Notes: a model not told the origin generated them from the letters alone. A DNA stretch of 64,000 nt from Bradyrhizobium sp. CB2312 (GCF_029714425.1 NZ_CP121668.1:4857501-4921500), one strand, 5' to 3'. Counted from the first letter of the stretch, positions 30,109-39,735 are shown. A program made the numbers and translations.

Positions 30109-30126
30109 CATACTTAGGTTTGTATG
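30109..30126 (-). promoter_or_regulatory. Motif ACAAACCTAAGTAT upstream of the receiver gene
   Basis: On the minus strand ACAAACCTAAGTAT (30123 to 30110) overlaps the stop of the regulator gene and stands about 94-107 nt before the receiver start. It is flanked by a CATAC/GTATG dyad (30109-30126). A 13/14 match lies at 33011-33024 in the same orientation relative to its downstream gene. Confidence 0.45.
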
Positions 30127-30785
30127 TCGGGCTTACTGGGTCGAATTCCGAGTGCCTCGCTCATTCTCACCAGATCGGCCAGCGACTTCGCGCCCATTTT
30201 CCGCATGATCTGGCCGCGATAGATCTTGACGGTGATTTCCGCCAATCCGAGCTGGGCGGCCACTTGCTTGTTCATCAGGCCAGCCGTCACCAGCGACAAT
30301 ACGTCTCGCTCCCGCGAGGACAGCGACTCGAAGCGTGATTTGACGGTCGAAACCGTCTTGTTGAGGTCGCGGCGCTTGCGGTCTCGCTCGATCGCGGACT
30401 GGACTGCGTCCAGGATGTCTTGGTCGCGAACCGGCTTGGTCAGGAAGTCGATGGCGCCGCTCTTCATGGCCCGAACTGTCATGGGAATGTCACCATGGCC
30501 AGTGATGAAGATGACGGGCGTTTGGATGTTTGCCTTGGCAAGATCGGACTGCAGGTCCAGGCCGCTGGCTCCGGGCAGGCGGATGTCGAGCACCAGGCAA
30601 CTGGGGACTTCCGGCGGCTTGGCCTGGAGCAATTGCGGTGCCGAGCCGAATGCTTCGACCTTGAGGCCGACCGACTCGAACAGATTGGTGAGCGCACGGC
30701 GCATGGACACGTCGTCGTCGACGATGAAGACGACTGGCTGGTCGCCGTCCTCCTGCACCGGCGAAGGCTCAGCGCGCTCGGTCAC
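30114..30785 (-). CDS. NodW/FixJ-type LuxR-family response regulator
   Basis: 223 residues. Receiver domain (about 16-135) with [13 protein letters not shown], phosphoacceptor Asp67 in [32 protein letters not shown] and [11 protein letters not shown]; linker; LuxR-type helix-turn-helix (about 155-215) with [20 protein letters not shown] and [14 protein letters not shown]. It resembles NodW, FixJ and TodT. ATG 30785 overlaps the kinase stop by ATGA, so kinase and regulator are translationally coupled. It is the likely binder of the shared motif. Confidence 0.92.
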   Translation of the reverse strand: MTERAEPSPVQEDGDQPVVFIVDDDVSMRRALTNLFESVGLKVEAFGSAPQLLQAKPPEVPSCLVLDIRLPGASGLDLQSDLAKANIQTPVIFITGHGDIPMTVRAMKSGAIDFLTKPVRDQDILDAVQSAIERDRKRRDLNKTVSTVKSRFESLSSRERDVLSLVTAGLMNKQVAAQLGLAEITVKIYRGQIMRKMGAKSLADLVRMSEALGIRPSKPDIQT

Positions 30786-32764
30786 GATGTCTCCTCTCGA
30801 TGGCGGGGCAGGGCGATCTGAAAAGTCGCGCCGCGGTCCTGGTTCGATGCGGCGGAAAGTCGTCCGCCATGGGCCTCGATGATGGAGCGACAGATCGACA
30901 GCCCCATGCCCATGCCGGACGACTTCGTCGTGAAGAACGGCATGAACAGGCGATCCATCACCTGTTCACAGATGCCGACGCCGCCGTCGGCGACGCTCAC
31001 CAGCACCGCCTCGTCGTCACCCGCTGCCGAGCGGATGCTAAGCTCGCGCGGGCGATCCTCGACGCCTTCCATGGCCTCGATGCCGTTCATGATCAGGTTG
31101 ATGAGGACCTGTTGCAATTGGATTCGATCGCCAAAGATCTTGGGCAGTGCGGACGACAGCTCCATGCGCACCGACACGGCGTGGCTGGCCATCTCGCGCT
31201 GAACGAGCGCGACGGCCTCGCGCACGACCGCGTTTGCGTCGAGCGGAGCCATCTCGATGTCGGACCGCTTGGCGAGCGCCCGCACGTGGCGGATCACGTC
31301 GCTGGCACGCGTAGCGTCCTCGATGATCCATTCCACGGAGCGCCGGGCCGCGTTGAAATCGGGCGGGCTGCGCTGCAGCCAGGTGAGGCAGGCGTCGGCG
31401 TTTGCGATCACTGCGGCGAGCGGCTGATTGATTTCATGGGCAATGGAAGCCGTCAGTTCACCCAGTGTCGTGACGCGCGTCACATGGGCCAGCTCGGCCT
31501 GGGCCTTGCGCAGCGCCTCTTCGGCTTGATCGGCCCGGATCGCCGCGGTGACGTCGGTGCAGACGCCACGGTAGCCCAGAAAAGTCCCGTCGGCGTCGAA
31601 GAACGGCTTGCCGCTGGTCCGCACGTAGATCGGCTGCCCGTTGCGGTCCCTGCTGCGATACACGAGGTCGCGGAACGGAACGTGGGCGTCGAGCGCGGCC
31701 CGATGTTGTCGCCATTTTTCCGGTTCGAGATCTGCGTCCGGAGCGATGTCCCAGCGCGTGAGGCCGATCAGGCCCGCGGGCGCGGTGACGGTATAGGAGT
31801 GCTCCGATACCAAGGTGACGCGATGGTCTGGTCCTGTCTCCCAGAACCAATCGGACGCGGTTTCGGCATAGTCGCGAAAGCGCTGCTCGCTTTCACGAAG
31901 CCTGCGCTCTGCCTCCTTGGTCGCCGTGATGTCGCTCACCGATCCGACGAACTCCACCTGACCGCCGGAATCTCGCGTGGCCCGGGCCACCGCTCGGACG
32001 TACTTGATGGAGCCGTCGTGCATTACGAGCCGATATTCGTGGTCGTAGTCCTTTCCCTCGCGCGCGGCCCGGCCCGTGGTCCGTTGCACCGCGAGCCGGT
32101 CCTCCGGATGGATACGCTCGAGCATGACCGGGATCCGTGGCCTGCTCCCCTCATCGCATTCGAAGATGCGATAGGTCTCCCTGGACCAGGTGATCTCGCT
32201 GGTCGCGGCCCTCCAGCCGAAACTGCCCGTGTGGCTCAACTCCTGCGCCTGGGCGAGATAGGCCTCGCTCTGTCGCAGCGCATTCTCCGCTTCCTTGCGC
32301 TCGGTGATGTTCTCGCAGGCCACCAGCACCATCGGCTCACCATCGGCCCGCAGCATGGTCTTGGCGTTCTCGCGCACCCAGAGCACCGACCCGTCCTTGC
32401 GCACCTTCCGGATTTCCCAGGTATGGGACTGGTCGACGGTCTCGAGGCACAGCGCGACGCATGCGCGGACCAAGTCGCGGTCTTCCTCGAAGAAGACGTC
32501 CAGCACCGACCGGCCGATCAACTCCGCGGCCGTATAGCCCAGTTGCGCGGCGCCAAACGTATTCACGTTGATCACGGTTCCGGCCGGATCGACCATGAAA
32601 TACATGACAGGATTATGCTCGAAGACTTGCTGCCACTGCTTGACCGCCTCAAGCAAGCCGCCATCGGGATCGGTGTGCGGCTTGGCGGCTACAGTTTGTC
32701 TGACGCAGCCGGCGAGGAATTGCGCGGCTGACTTCCCCAACGTCACTGCCCGGCGAGGCTTCAT
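30782..32764 (-). CDS. PAS-domain sensor histidine kinase
   Basis: 660 residues, no membrane segment, so a cytoplasmic sensor. Three PAS/PAC units (about 35-155, 165-290, 295-415), the first with [20 protein letters not shown]. Then HisKA with [13 protein letters not shown] (phospho-His443), N-box [12 protein letters not shown]-boxes VADGGVGI and [18 protein letters not shown]. Domain layout and HEINQPL box match NodV/FixL/TodS-like kinases; no heme-binding His pattern of FixL is obvious. ATG 32764 has GGGAG 8 nt upstream; an upstream in-frame ATG at 32896 is unlikely. Confidence 0.9.
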   Translation of the reverse strand: MKPRRAVTLGKSAAQFLAGCVRQTVAAKPHTDPDGGLLEAVKQWQQVFEHNPVMYFMVDPAGTVINVNTFGAAQLGYTAAELIGRSVLDVFFEEDRDLVRACVALCLETVDQSHTWEIRKVRKDGSVLWVRENAKTMLRADGEPMVLVACENITERKEAENALRQSEAYLAQAQELSHTGSFGWRAATSEITWSRETYRIFECDEGSRPRIPVMLERIHPEDRLAVQRTTGRAAREGKDYDHEYRLVMHDGSIKYVRAVARATRDSGGQVEFVGSVSDITATKEAERRLRESEQRFRDYAETASDWFWETGPDHRVTLVSEHSYTVTAPAGLIGLTRWDIAPDADLEPEKWRQHRAALDAHVPFRDLVYRSRDRNGQPIYVRTSGKPFFDADGTFLGYRGVCTDVTAAIRADQAEEALRKAQAELAHVTRVTTLGELTASIAHEINQPLAAVIANADACLTWLQRSPPDFNAARRSVEWIIEDATRASDVIRHVRALAKRSDIEMAPLDANAVVREAVALVQREMASHAVSVRMELSSALPKIFGDRIQLQQVLINLIMNGIEAMEGVEDRPRELSIRSAAGDDEAVLVSVADGGVGICEQVMDRLFMPFFTTKSSGMGMGLSICRSIIEAHGGRLSAASNQDRGATFQIALPRHREETS

Positions 32765-33217
32765 CGCAGACGCTCCCGGCCTTCTATCTGCGTGAAGACA
32801 AGTAGAGCACGTTGCCGCGAGAGGAGCAATTCCGGCCAAAGTCGGATTGAGGTTATGGCGTTCGTCCTTGAATTGACCGCTCGCCGCACCGGCCATCGCG
32901 GCGCGTCAAGTACGCCATGCCGGCAGAGTTTTCACCGTGGCCGTGCAGCCGGAGCGTCATGCGCTGTCTCGTTGAAGATGAACGAGCGCGGGAGCCCCGG
33001 GCGAATACGGACAAACCTAGGTATAGCTCCTCCAATCCTAGTCATGTCGGGCATTTACCTCCGTACAATTGAGCGCTTCGTGCCCGGAAGACTACCCTCA
33101 CGATCAATAGGGAGTGTCGACCAGCCGATCGCGGCGAGCGCACGAGAACAGGTCTGAAGCTTGCGGCTGAGGCCGCACTTCTCGACAGGCAGCCGCAAGC
33201 AACAGAGGGAGACAGCA
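32765..33217. other. Divergent promoter region, kinase versus small-protein cluster
   Basis: 453 nt without a convincing gene. It holds ACAAACCTAGGTAT (33011-33024), a second CCTAG exactly 21 bp further (33037-33041) and a -10-like TACAAT (33064-33069) on the plus strand. Tandem half-sites near -58 and -38 would suit activation by a LuxR-type regulator towards 33218. Confidence 0.5.
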
Positions 33218-33427
33218 ATGTGCGATGCATCCGTACTTCCTGAGCGTGGCCTATCCCAGTCCGAACGTTGCCCTTCGGTCAATGGCTGTGCGGTGTGTAG
33301 CGGCAAGTTTGGTCTGATCCGCTACTACTCGTGGCGCACCGCGCTCTGCTCGAAGACGTGTGTCGATCGTTTCCGCACCCGCCGCGAGCGCGATCGCCAG
33401 TGGTTGTTTCGGGCTCAGTTCGCGTGA
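33218..33427 (+). CDS. Small treble-clef zinc-finger-like protein
   Basis: 69 residues with CAVC, 16 residues, then CSKTC: a CxxC-X16-CxxxC pattern much like the YacG/DUF329 zinc knuckle. A basic helix (DRFRTRRERDRQW) follows. A strong GAGGGAG sits 6 nt before ATG 33218. It heads a tight cluster of four genes. No family name is known to me; a zinc-binding, perhaps nucleic-acid- or protein-binding, role is inferred from the Cys pattern only. Confidence 0.7.
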   Translation: MCDASVLPERGLSQSERCPSVNGCAVCSGKFGLIRYYSWRTALCSKTCVDRFRTRRERDRQWLFRAQFA

Positions 33428-33478
33428 GGCTGGATCGGAGAGCTGACATCGCGCCGAAGGGCTGATTCGGGAGCCTGT

Positions 33479-33874
33479 ATGTTGAACCGCTCATGCAAGC
33501 TCTTGTGGTCGATGGTTCTCCTCTGCTCCATCGCGACGGCCCAGGCGCAGGAGACGGGACACGGTGCCGTTCATCGCCAGCACCCACCCCAGGACCAGGA
33601 GCTGCACGAGAAATTCTATTCGACCTGGCACATGCCGGACAATCCGAGCCTCAGCTGCTGCAACAGCGCCGACTGCTATCCGACCGAGATCAAGTACGTC
33701 GACGGCAAAATCTTTGCTCGACGCAGGGAGGACGGGAGGTACATTCTCGTCCCACCGCAAAAAGTGGAGCGAAACAGGGACAATCCGGACGGCCGAAACC
33801 ATCTTTGCGCTCCACCGCCCGCATTGTCTCCGCTGGACAGCGTCTACTGCTTCGCTTTGGGAGGTGCCACATGA
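33479..33874 (+). CDS. Secreted Cys-rich protein of unknown function
   Basis: 131 residues with a clear signal peptide (LLWSMVLLCSIATAQAQ). The mature part has several Cys (LSCCNSADCYP, HLCAPPP, VYCFALGG) that could form disulfides in the periplasm, plus the motif VDGKIFARRREDGRYILVP. Similar proteins are common in Bradyrhizobium and have no assigned function. GGGAG precedes the ATG by 5 nt, and the stop overlaps the next start as ATGA. Confidence 0.8.
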   Translation: MLNRSCKLLWSMVLLCSIATAQAQETGHGAVHRQHPPQDQELHEKFYSTWHMPDNPSLSCCNSADCYPTEIKYVDGKIFARRREDGRYILVPPQKVERNRDNPDGRNHLCAPPPALSPLDSVYCFALGGAT

Positions 33875-34059
33875 GATTCGCCTTCGTGCTGGTGAACGAC
33901 CGGACGCCGTTCCGGCAGATCGGGTGCATGCAGTGCTGCGAGCCGATCAGCGGTAGCTATCTCCGCGAGATCGCGACCCGTCTGCATTATTGCGACTATC
34001 AGTGTTACGCATTGTTCTGCGAGGCCCTGGCGAATGATCGCGTGAGGGCGGCTTCATGA
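33871..34059 (+). CDS. Small YCDYxCY zinc-finger-like protein
   Basis: 62 residues: MRFAFVLVNDRTPF, then CMQC, 18 residues, CDYQC. The CxxC-X18-CxxxC pattern and the words FVLVN and YCDYxCY are shared with the next gene, so the two are paralogues. Start and stop overlap both neighbours by ATGA, giving strict translational coupling with the secreted protein before and the paralogue after. Function unknown. Confidence 0.75.
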   Translation: MRFAFVLVNDRTPFRQIGCMQCCEPISGSYLREIATRLHYCDYQCYALFCEALANDRVRAAS

Positions 34060-34418
34060 AATTCGTGCTGGTCAATCACGAGCCCCCGCGGCGCGCGGCC
34101 ACGTGCAGCACATGTTCGCGGTCGATCCGGTCCGGCTATGTCCGGCATGTGCGGACGCAGCAGCGCTACTGTGACTACGATTGCTACCGGCGAGGCGAAT
34201 TTCCGACGCTGTTGATGCAATGGCCGATGCCCGGGCGCACAGAGCTGGGCGCCGGGACCATCGAGGCCGCCGCTCGGAGCATGATCGAAATGTTGGCGGT
34301 CTTGAGTGCCGTCTCGTGCTGGAGCTACACGATACAGACCTGGACCTTCGCAAGAGCCTTGACCGGCGCATATCTGGACGGCCGCGACCTGATCACGACG
34401 GAAGGAGGTGATACCTAG
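34056..34418 (+). CDS. YCDYxCY zinc-finger-like protein with helical C-terminus
   Basis: 120 residues. N-terminal half: KFVLVNHEPPRRA, CSTC, 18 residues, CDYDCY, paralogous to the previous gene. The C-terminal half (about 75-110) is helical and fairly hydrophobic (MIEMLAVLSAVSCWSYTIQT), so it could contact a membrane or partner. It ends the cluster, 75 nt from the convergent transglycosylase gene. Confidence 0.75.
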   Translation: MKFVLVNHEPPRRAATCSTCSRSIRSGYVRHVRTQQRYCDYDCYRRGEFPTLLMQWPMPGRTELGAGTIEAAARSMIEMLAVLSAVSCWSYTIQTWTFARALTGAYLDGRDLITTEGGDT

Positions 34419-34493
34419 CCGCGCGACCGCACTCGCGTGGAAGCCGCAGCAACGGAGCCTTGCGAGCGCCGCGTCCAGCCCCGGCGGCGTCGA

Positions 34494-36680
34494 CTAGGGA
34501 GCGGTTGCTGCGGCCGCCACGGGTGCGGTTGCGCCGGCCTGGTGCGTCACCACGCGCTGATCGCTCTTGTCGGCGACCACGCCGCCACCCTCGAACCTTG
34601 CGCGATACACCAGCACGTTCTCCATCACGCGCTGGACGTAGTTGCGCGTCTCCGACAGCGGAATGCGCTCGACCCAGTCGACCGGGTCGACATTGGGATC
34701 TCTGGGATCGCCGCGCGCCTGCACCCATTCGCGCACCCGGCCGCGGCCGGCATTGTAGCCGGCGAAGGTCATGATCTGGTTGCCGCGATATTCCGACAAC
34801 AGCGCGCTGAGCTCGGCGGCGCCCATCTGCGTGTTGTAGACGGGATCGGACACCATCCTGTCCCAGTCATAGGTCAGGCCGAAGCGCTTTGCGGTGTCGC
34901 GGCCGGCTTCCGGCGTCACCTGCATCAGGCCGACCGCGTTGGCGGGCGACTTGTCGCGCTGGTCGAACGAGCTCTCGGTGCGCGCGACCGAATAGATCAC
35001 GCTGGTCTCGATCGCGGGCGCGACCTGCTTGTGCTCGGGGATGCCGATGGTCGGGAAGGCGTAATGGTCGAGCGCGAGCCCGCGCGCCAGCGCCGACTTG
35101 CCGACCTCCAGCATCACGCGCGCATCGTTGCGGCGGCCGGCGAGTTCGCCGAGCGCTTCGAGCGACGCGACATCGTTGCTCTCCTTGGCGAAATCCTCGG
35201 CATAGTAGAACACCGTGTCGCGCTCGCCGATGCCGTAGAGCATGTCGGCGGCACGCACGCGCTCGTCGGCGGGGGGCGTATCGGCAGCGGCCAGCACGGG
35301 CGAGGGCGCCCGCAGCTCGATGCGGTCGATGCCGAGCTTGGTGCGCGCGAGCTGGCCATAATAGGCGGTCGGATAGAGTGCCGCGGCCTGATAGCTCATC
35401 CGCGCGTCCGCGGTTGCGCCCATGGCCTCGGCGGCACGGCCGCGCCAGTAGTGCGCGCGCGACAGCGCGATCGGATTGACCGAGCCCTCGTCGATGGCGG
35501 CGAAGTGCGCCATCGCGGTCCTGGGATCGTCGAGATAGCGCAGCGCGATCCAGCCGCACATGAAGTGATAGTCGATGCGGTAGACCTCCATCGCCGGCAC
35601 CGCAGCCGTGCGCACCACGTCGTAGGCGGTCTTTGACTTGCCCTGGTCGAGCAGCTTGCGCGCCAGCAGGCGCCGTTCGCGCCACCAGGCGTCGGTGTCC
35701 TGCGCGGTCATCATGCCGGGCGCGGCGGCGAGGATCACCTCGGCCGCGTCGTCGATCCGGTCCTTCTGGAGATGCCACTGCGCGCGGCACAGCACATAGC
35801 CGAGATCGCCGCGCGCCTCCGCCGGCACGTCGTCGAGATAGTCCTTGGCCTTGTTGGCCTTGCCGGTGACGGCGGCGCAGGCCTTGACGATCGCGAGCGC
35901 ATCCTCGCCGAGCCGTTTTGCCGCGCGCCGCGCAGCGCCATAGTCCTTGGCGCCGAGGCGCTTGTCCATGCGCGCGCGATGATCCTCAGCGGTGAGGAGA
36001 TCGCGGAATGCCTCGTAGGAATCCTCCTCGCTGCGTTCGGACAATTCATCACCGCGCCAGGCCTCACGCACCAGCCGTGCGGCCCGGTCGGTGTCGCCTT
36101 CGCTCAGCAGCACGCGGGCCAGCGCAAACTTGCCCTTGGCGCTGGTCGGCCGGTCCAGCGTGAATTTGTGCACGGTGGCCGCGTCGCTCTTCTCCTGCCA
36201 CAGCCGCGCTTCGGCGCGGCGGCGCAGCAGCGCGCTGCTCGGCCAGTCCGGATTGGCGGCGAGGAAGCCGGCGTAGCGCTTGAAAGGCGCGGTGCTCTCG
36301 GAATGACGCAGCATGAACCAGTCGGCGAGCTTTTGTCCGGCGGGATCAGCGATGCGGTCGCGCGCGGCGTTCGCATCATCCGCCTTGCCCTTGCGGGCGA
36401 GGTCGATCGCGTCCTTGAGCGCCGCGAGATCGCCGGTCAGCGGCGGCGGAGCCGGCTTGTCCGCGGGCTCGTCGTCCTGCTTCTTCGATTTGCGCTTGGC
36501 CTCGGCATGCTTGCCGTGCCGCGACTTGGCCGCGGCGTGGCGCTGCTTGCCGGCCTTCGCCTCATGCGTCTTCTTCGGCGCGGATGATTTGTGACTGCTC
36601 TTCGCCGCCAATTCGGCGGGAAAGAAGGCCATCGCGGCCACGGCAACGACACACGCGAGCGAGCGTAGGCACTGGTTCAT
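34494..36680 (-). CDS. Soluble lytic murein transglycosylase (Slt type)
   Basis: 728 residues. Signal peptide (1-27, RSLACVVAVAAMAFFPAELAA), a Lys/His/Ala-rich low-complexity stretch (about 28-75), a long alpha-superhelical domain, then the catalytic goose-lysozyme-like domain with the acid ARTESSFDQRDKSPANAVGL, LMQVTPEAG and FAGYNAGRGRV. These enzymes cleave peptidoglycan glycan strands in the periplasm, giving anhydromuropeptides. ATG 36680 (MNQCLRSL) is chosen for its signal peptide. Confidence 0.92.
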   Translation of the reverse strand: MNQCLRSLACVVAVAAMAFFPAELAAKSSHKSSAPKKTHEAKAGKQRHAAAKSRHGKHAEAKRKSKKQDDEPADKPAPPPLTGDLAALKDAIDLARKGKADDANAARDRIADPAGQKLADWFMLRHSESTAPFKRYAGFLAANPDWPSSALLRRRAEARLWQEKSDAATVHKFTLDRPTSAKGKFALARVLLSEGDTDRAARLVREAWRGDELSERSEEDSYEAFRDLLTAEDHRARMDKRLGAKDYGAARRAAKRLGEDALAIVKACAAVTGKANKAKDYLDDVPAEARGDLGYVLCRAQWHLQKDRIDDAAEVILAAAPGMMTAQDTDAWWRERRLLARKLLDQGKSKTAYDVVRTAAVPAMEVYRIDYHFMCGWIALRYLDDPRTAMAHFAAIDEGSVNPIALSRAHYWRGRAAEAMGATADARMSYQAAALYPTAYYGQLARTKLGIDRIELRAPSPVLAAADTPPADERVRAADMLYGIGERDTVFYYAEDFAKESNDVASLEALGELAGRRNDARVMLEVGKSALARGLALDHYAFPTIGIPEHKQVAPAIETSVIYSVARTESSFDQRDKSPANAVGLMQVTPEAGRDTAKRFGLTYDWDRMVSDPVYNTQMGAAELSALLSEYRGNQIMTFAGYNAGRGRVREWVQARGDPRDPNVDPVDWVERIPLSETRNYVQRVMENVLVYRARFEGGGVVADKSDQRVVTHQAGATAPVAAAATAP

Positions 36681-36990
36681 TGGATGGTCCCCCTGCGAAA
36701 CCACTACAAACCAAGGTCCGCGACGACATGCGGCTTGAGAATCAAGGACGACACGATGCCACGACATCGTTTCGCATTCCTCACGCTCACGCAACAATGC
36801 GGCAAAATACGGATGCAGGCGGGAACTTCCGAAATGGCGGAAAAGTCACCGTCTTTAACCTTTGTTAACGAATGGGGCTCGCGCGACGGTTGCGGTTGCT
36901 GGCGGCGCCATGAAGGGCCGGATTGCTCGTATTCCCGCCGCCAAATCCGGTATATTGAGTTCCATCCGTCCCTTCAGCACTTTGTCCCTC
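36681..36990. other. Divergent promoter region, transglycosylase versus cyclase
   Basis: 310 nt without a convincing gene, apart from possible upstream starts of the cyclase frame (36862 TTG, 36910 ATG). It holds a TTCCG/CGGAA dyad at about 36819-36835 and TTAA-N6-TTAA at 36855-36868, one base short of a CtrA spacing. Confidence 0.4.
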
Positions 36991-38727
36991 ATGCCGCTTT
37001 TCAACCAGACGATCCGGCGCAAGATCGTCGGCATCGCCCTCGGATTGATCGTCCTGATGCTGGTCACCTCGATCCTGTCGATGGTGATGTCGAGCCAGGT
37101 CGGCGTCCTCCTGGACGAGCTGACCAACCGCTACATCCCGGCCTATGGCGATCTGGCGCGCGCCAACATCCGCTCGCTGGAGCGGTCGGTGGCGCTGCGC
37201 CGCATGGTCATGATGAAGATGCAGGAGGCTCCGGACGAGGAGGCCTATGCGGCGCGGCTGAAGGAGTTCGAGGAAGCCGACCGCAGGATCGAGCAGGAGA
37301 CCTCGGACGCGCGCAGCCACATCAACGCGATCATCGACGATAGCAGGACGCCCTCGGACAATGCCGCGCTGGCGCGGATCGACACCCGCATCGAAACCGC
37401 TGTCTCCGAGTTGCGTCACGGCATGAACGAGGACCACGCAAGGCTCCTCAAGCAGATCGATGCCAAGCAGATGCCGGAGGCGCGCGGCACGCTGGAGCAT
37501 CTCGACGCCCTGCGCGACCAGTTCAATCAGAGGATCGACGGCATTCGTGGCGACATGCTCAAGCAGGTCTTTGCCTCGACGTCGACGGTAGTCGGCCGGC
37601 AGCATCAGGCGATCATCATCTCGGGCATCGTGACCTTGCTCGCAGCGGTCGTCGGCTTCGTCTTCGCGCTTTTGGTCTCCAGCGGCATCACGCGGCCGGT
37701 GCGGCTCCTGCTTGCCGGCACCCGCGAGGTCGAGGCGGGCCGCTTCGACAAGCCCATCACGGTCTCGACAAAGGACGAGATCGGCGAGCTCGCCGCCGCC
37801 TTCAACCGCATGGTCGAGCAGCTCCGCCACAACGAGCGCGTCCGCGAGACCTTCGGCCGCTACATCGACCCGAAGGTGGTGCAGGGGCTGATCGACCGCC
37901 CGGAGGTCTCCATCGACGGCCAGCGCCGGGTCATGACCATCATGTTCTGCGACATGAGCGGTTTCACCTCGATGAGCGAGGGCATGACCCCGCGCGGCCT
38001 CGTCAAGGTGATGAACCACTATTTCACCGTCATGTCCGGCCCGATCAGGAGCAATCGCGGCGTCATCGACAAATATATCGGCGACGCCATCATGGCCTAT
38101 TGGGGCCCGCCCTTCATCGAGGAGGACGAGCCCGCGCTGCTCGCCGGCCTTGCCGCCATCGACATGGCCGAGCAGGTGCCTGCGCTCCAGCGGCAATTGC
38201 CTGACCTGCTCGGCATCCGCGCCATGCCGGCGCCGTGCGACCTGCGGATCGGCATCGCCACCGGCGAGGTTCTGACCGGCAGCATCGGCTCCGAGCTGAT
38301 GATGAGCTTCACGGTGATGGGTGACGCGGTGAACCTCGCCTCCCGGCTCGAGGCCGTCAACAAGACCTACGGGACCCGCATCCTGATCGCGCAGGCGACC
38401 GCGGAGGCGATCAGCGAGCAGCTCGAGCTGCGCGAGATCGACCGTCTCGCGGTCGTGGGCCAGACCCTCCCGCAAGCGATCTTCGAGGTGATGGCACGGG
38501 CCGGCGCGCTCACCGGCGCGCAAGCGAGCCTGCGCGCGCACTACGCCGAAGGTCTCGCCGCCTACCGTGCGCGCCGTTTCGACGAGGCGCGTGCCGCGTT
38601 CAATGCGGCGCTCGAAGCCGTCCCTGGGGACGGCCCGTCACGCACGCTGCTCGGCCGCATCGCGCAGTTCGAGACCGATCCGCCGGATGAGGGATGGGAC
38701 GGCGCATGGCGGCTGGAGCAGAAATAG
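36991..38727 (+). CDS. HAMP-domain class III adenylate/guanylate cyclase
   Basis: 578 residues. Two membrane segments (about 11-32 and 205-228) bracket a helical periplasmic sensor; a HAMP domain (ITRPVRLLLAGTREVEAG) leads to a class III catalytic domain with MFCDMSGFTSMSE (metal Asp), DKYIGDAIMAYWGPP (second metal Asp) and VMGDAVNLASRLE. A short TPR-like tail ends the protein. It makes cAMP or cGMP from ATP or GTP in response to an external signal. ATG 36991 (MPLFNQTIRRKI) starts just before the first membrane helix; earlier in-frame starts exist. Confidence 0.9.
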   Translation: MPLFNQTIRRKIVGIALGLIVLMLVTSILSMVMSSQVGVLLDELTNRYIPAYGDLARANIRSLERSVALRRMVMMKMQEAPDEEAYAARLKEFEEADRRIEQETSDARSHINAIIDDSRTPSDNAALARIDTRIETAVSELRHGMNEDHARLLKQIDAKQMPEARGTLEHLDALRDQFNQRIDGIRGDMLKQVFASTSTVVGRQHQAIIISGIVTLLAAVVGFVFALLVSSGITRPVRLLLAGTREVEAGRFDKPITVSTKDEIGELAAAFNRMVEQLRHNERVRETFGRYIDPKVVQGLIDRPEVSIDGQRRVMTIMFCDMSGFTSMSEGMTPRGLVKVMNHYFTVMSGPIRSNRGVIDKYIGDAIMAYWGPPFIEEDEPALLAGLAAIDMAEQVPALQRQLPDLLGIRAMPAPCDLRIGIATGEVLTGSIGSELMMSFTVMGDAVNLASRLEAVNKTYGTRILIAQATAEAISEQLELREIDRLAVVGQTLPQAIFEVMARAGALTGAQASLRAHYAEGLAAYRARRFDEARAAFNAALEAVPGDGPSRTLLGRIAQFETDPPDEGWDGAWRLEQK

Positions 38728-38831
38728 CGGCGGCGCCGGAATAATTGATTCTACTTCATAACGATGTTCGCCGTGACCTATTTCCCGGGCTTAGGTTTGC
38801 TGTCCCTAAGGCGTTTGATGGGGACACGCCG

Positions 38832-39008
38832 ATGACAGAACTTCAGGACAGGCTGGAACGGTTCGAGACGCTCACCGCCGAATGCGAGTTGATCACCAAG
38901 CTCGCCACGGACAGCGCCAAGCGCGAGTTCTATCTGAAACTCTCGGAACAGTATCGCCAGCTGGCGCTGGACACACGGCAGGCGATCGCGACCAGGGCTG
39001 TGGCCTGA
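38832..39008 (+). CDS. Small helical protein of unknown function
   Basis: 58 residues, predicted all-helical and charged (LQDRLERFETLTAECELITK, REFYLKLSEQYRQLALDTRQ). No signal or Cys pattern. It looks like a small conserved rhizobial protein. No function can be given. Confidence 0.6.
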   Translation: MTELQDRLERFETLTAECELITKLATDSAKREFYLKLSEQYRQLALDTRQAIATRAVA

Positions 39009-39160
39009 CGCGGGCGGCAATCCGTTCTTAATGTTTGGCGCGCATCCTTGCTGGATGTGAGCGTCGCGGTTCGCGATTGCTCGCAGCGGCAACGCGGGGG
39101 CCCGTTGCGATGCAGCGAGCCTTGATGACGTCCTTTGCCGATCGCTCCTGGGGCAATCGC

Positions 39161-39373
39161 ATGCGCCTTCTTGCGGTGATCATCTTCGCGCTGATGATGG
39201 CGGCCTGCAATCAGGAGCAGGATATCACCGGCTCGACGCCGGAGTGCCCGATGCGGACCTACAGCTCTTTCAATCCCCGCGAGATGAACCAGTGCGTTGC
39301 CGCCTGCAAGGCGTGCGACCACGGCAACACCGTGACCTGCACTACCTCCTGCACTCTCAAGGGCGCACACTGA
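39161..39373 (+). CDS. Small Cys-rich lipoprotein
   Basis: 70 residues with a lipoprotein signal (MRLLAVIIFALMMAACNQEQ; lipobox MAAC) and a mature part with six more Cys (PECPMRTYSS, QCVAACKACDHGN, TCTTSC). Probably exported and disulfide-bonded. ATG 39161 lacks a strong ribosome-binding site. Unknown function. Confidence 0.65.
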   Translation: MRLLAVIIFALMMAACNQEQDITGSTPECPMRTYSSFNPREMNQCVAACKACDHGNTVTCTTSCTLKGAH

Positions 39374-39477
39374 GCCGCCGATCGGTTCGGCCGGCAGCTG
39401 CTGACGGTGTCCCGCCACCGGAACGATTCACATGGGTTAATCATTGAAGGGGCGGGCAGGATGCGGAGTCCTATGGA

Positions 39478-39735
39478 ATGGGTATGCTCGATCCTGGTCG
39501 GTTCCTGGTGTCATGCTCGCATTGCGACGCCTGGCCGATGGCGGCCAATCTGAAACGTTCGAGCTGGACGGCGTCCCCGCACGAGGTCCGTTTCGTGTGC
39601 CCGCGCTGCCGCCGCGAGGAGACCGCCATCGTCTCCGCGTCCGGCGAACTGACCCCGATCAAGCGCATCGAGGTTCCGCCACCCGACGTCGCCGTCGCCT
39701 GGGCCCAGGCCCAGCGTCCGCGGGGGCGGAGCTGA
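39478..39735 (+). CDS. Small zinc-ribbon-like protein
   Basis: 85 residues with two CxxC knuckles (SCSHCDAW and FVCPRCRREE) 28 residues apart, a zinc-ribbon pattern, and a Pro-rich end. No signal peptide. GGAG lies 9 nt before ATG 39478. Unknown function; fits the theme of small Cys-pair proteins in this half of the window. Confidence 0.65.
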   Translation: MGMLDPGRFLVSCSHCDAWPMAANLKRSSWTASPHEVRFVCPRCRREETAIVSASGELTPIKRIEVPPPDVAVAWAQAQRPRGRS

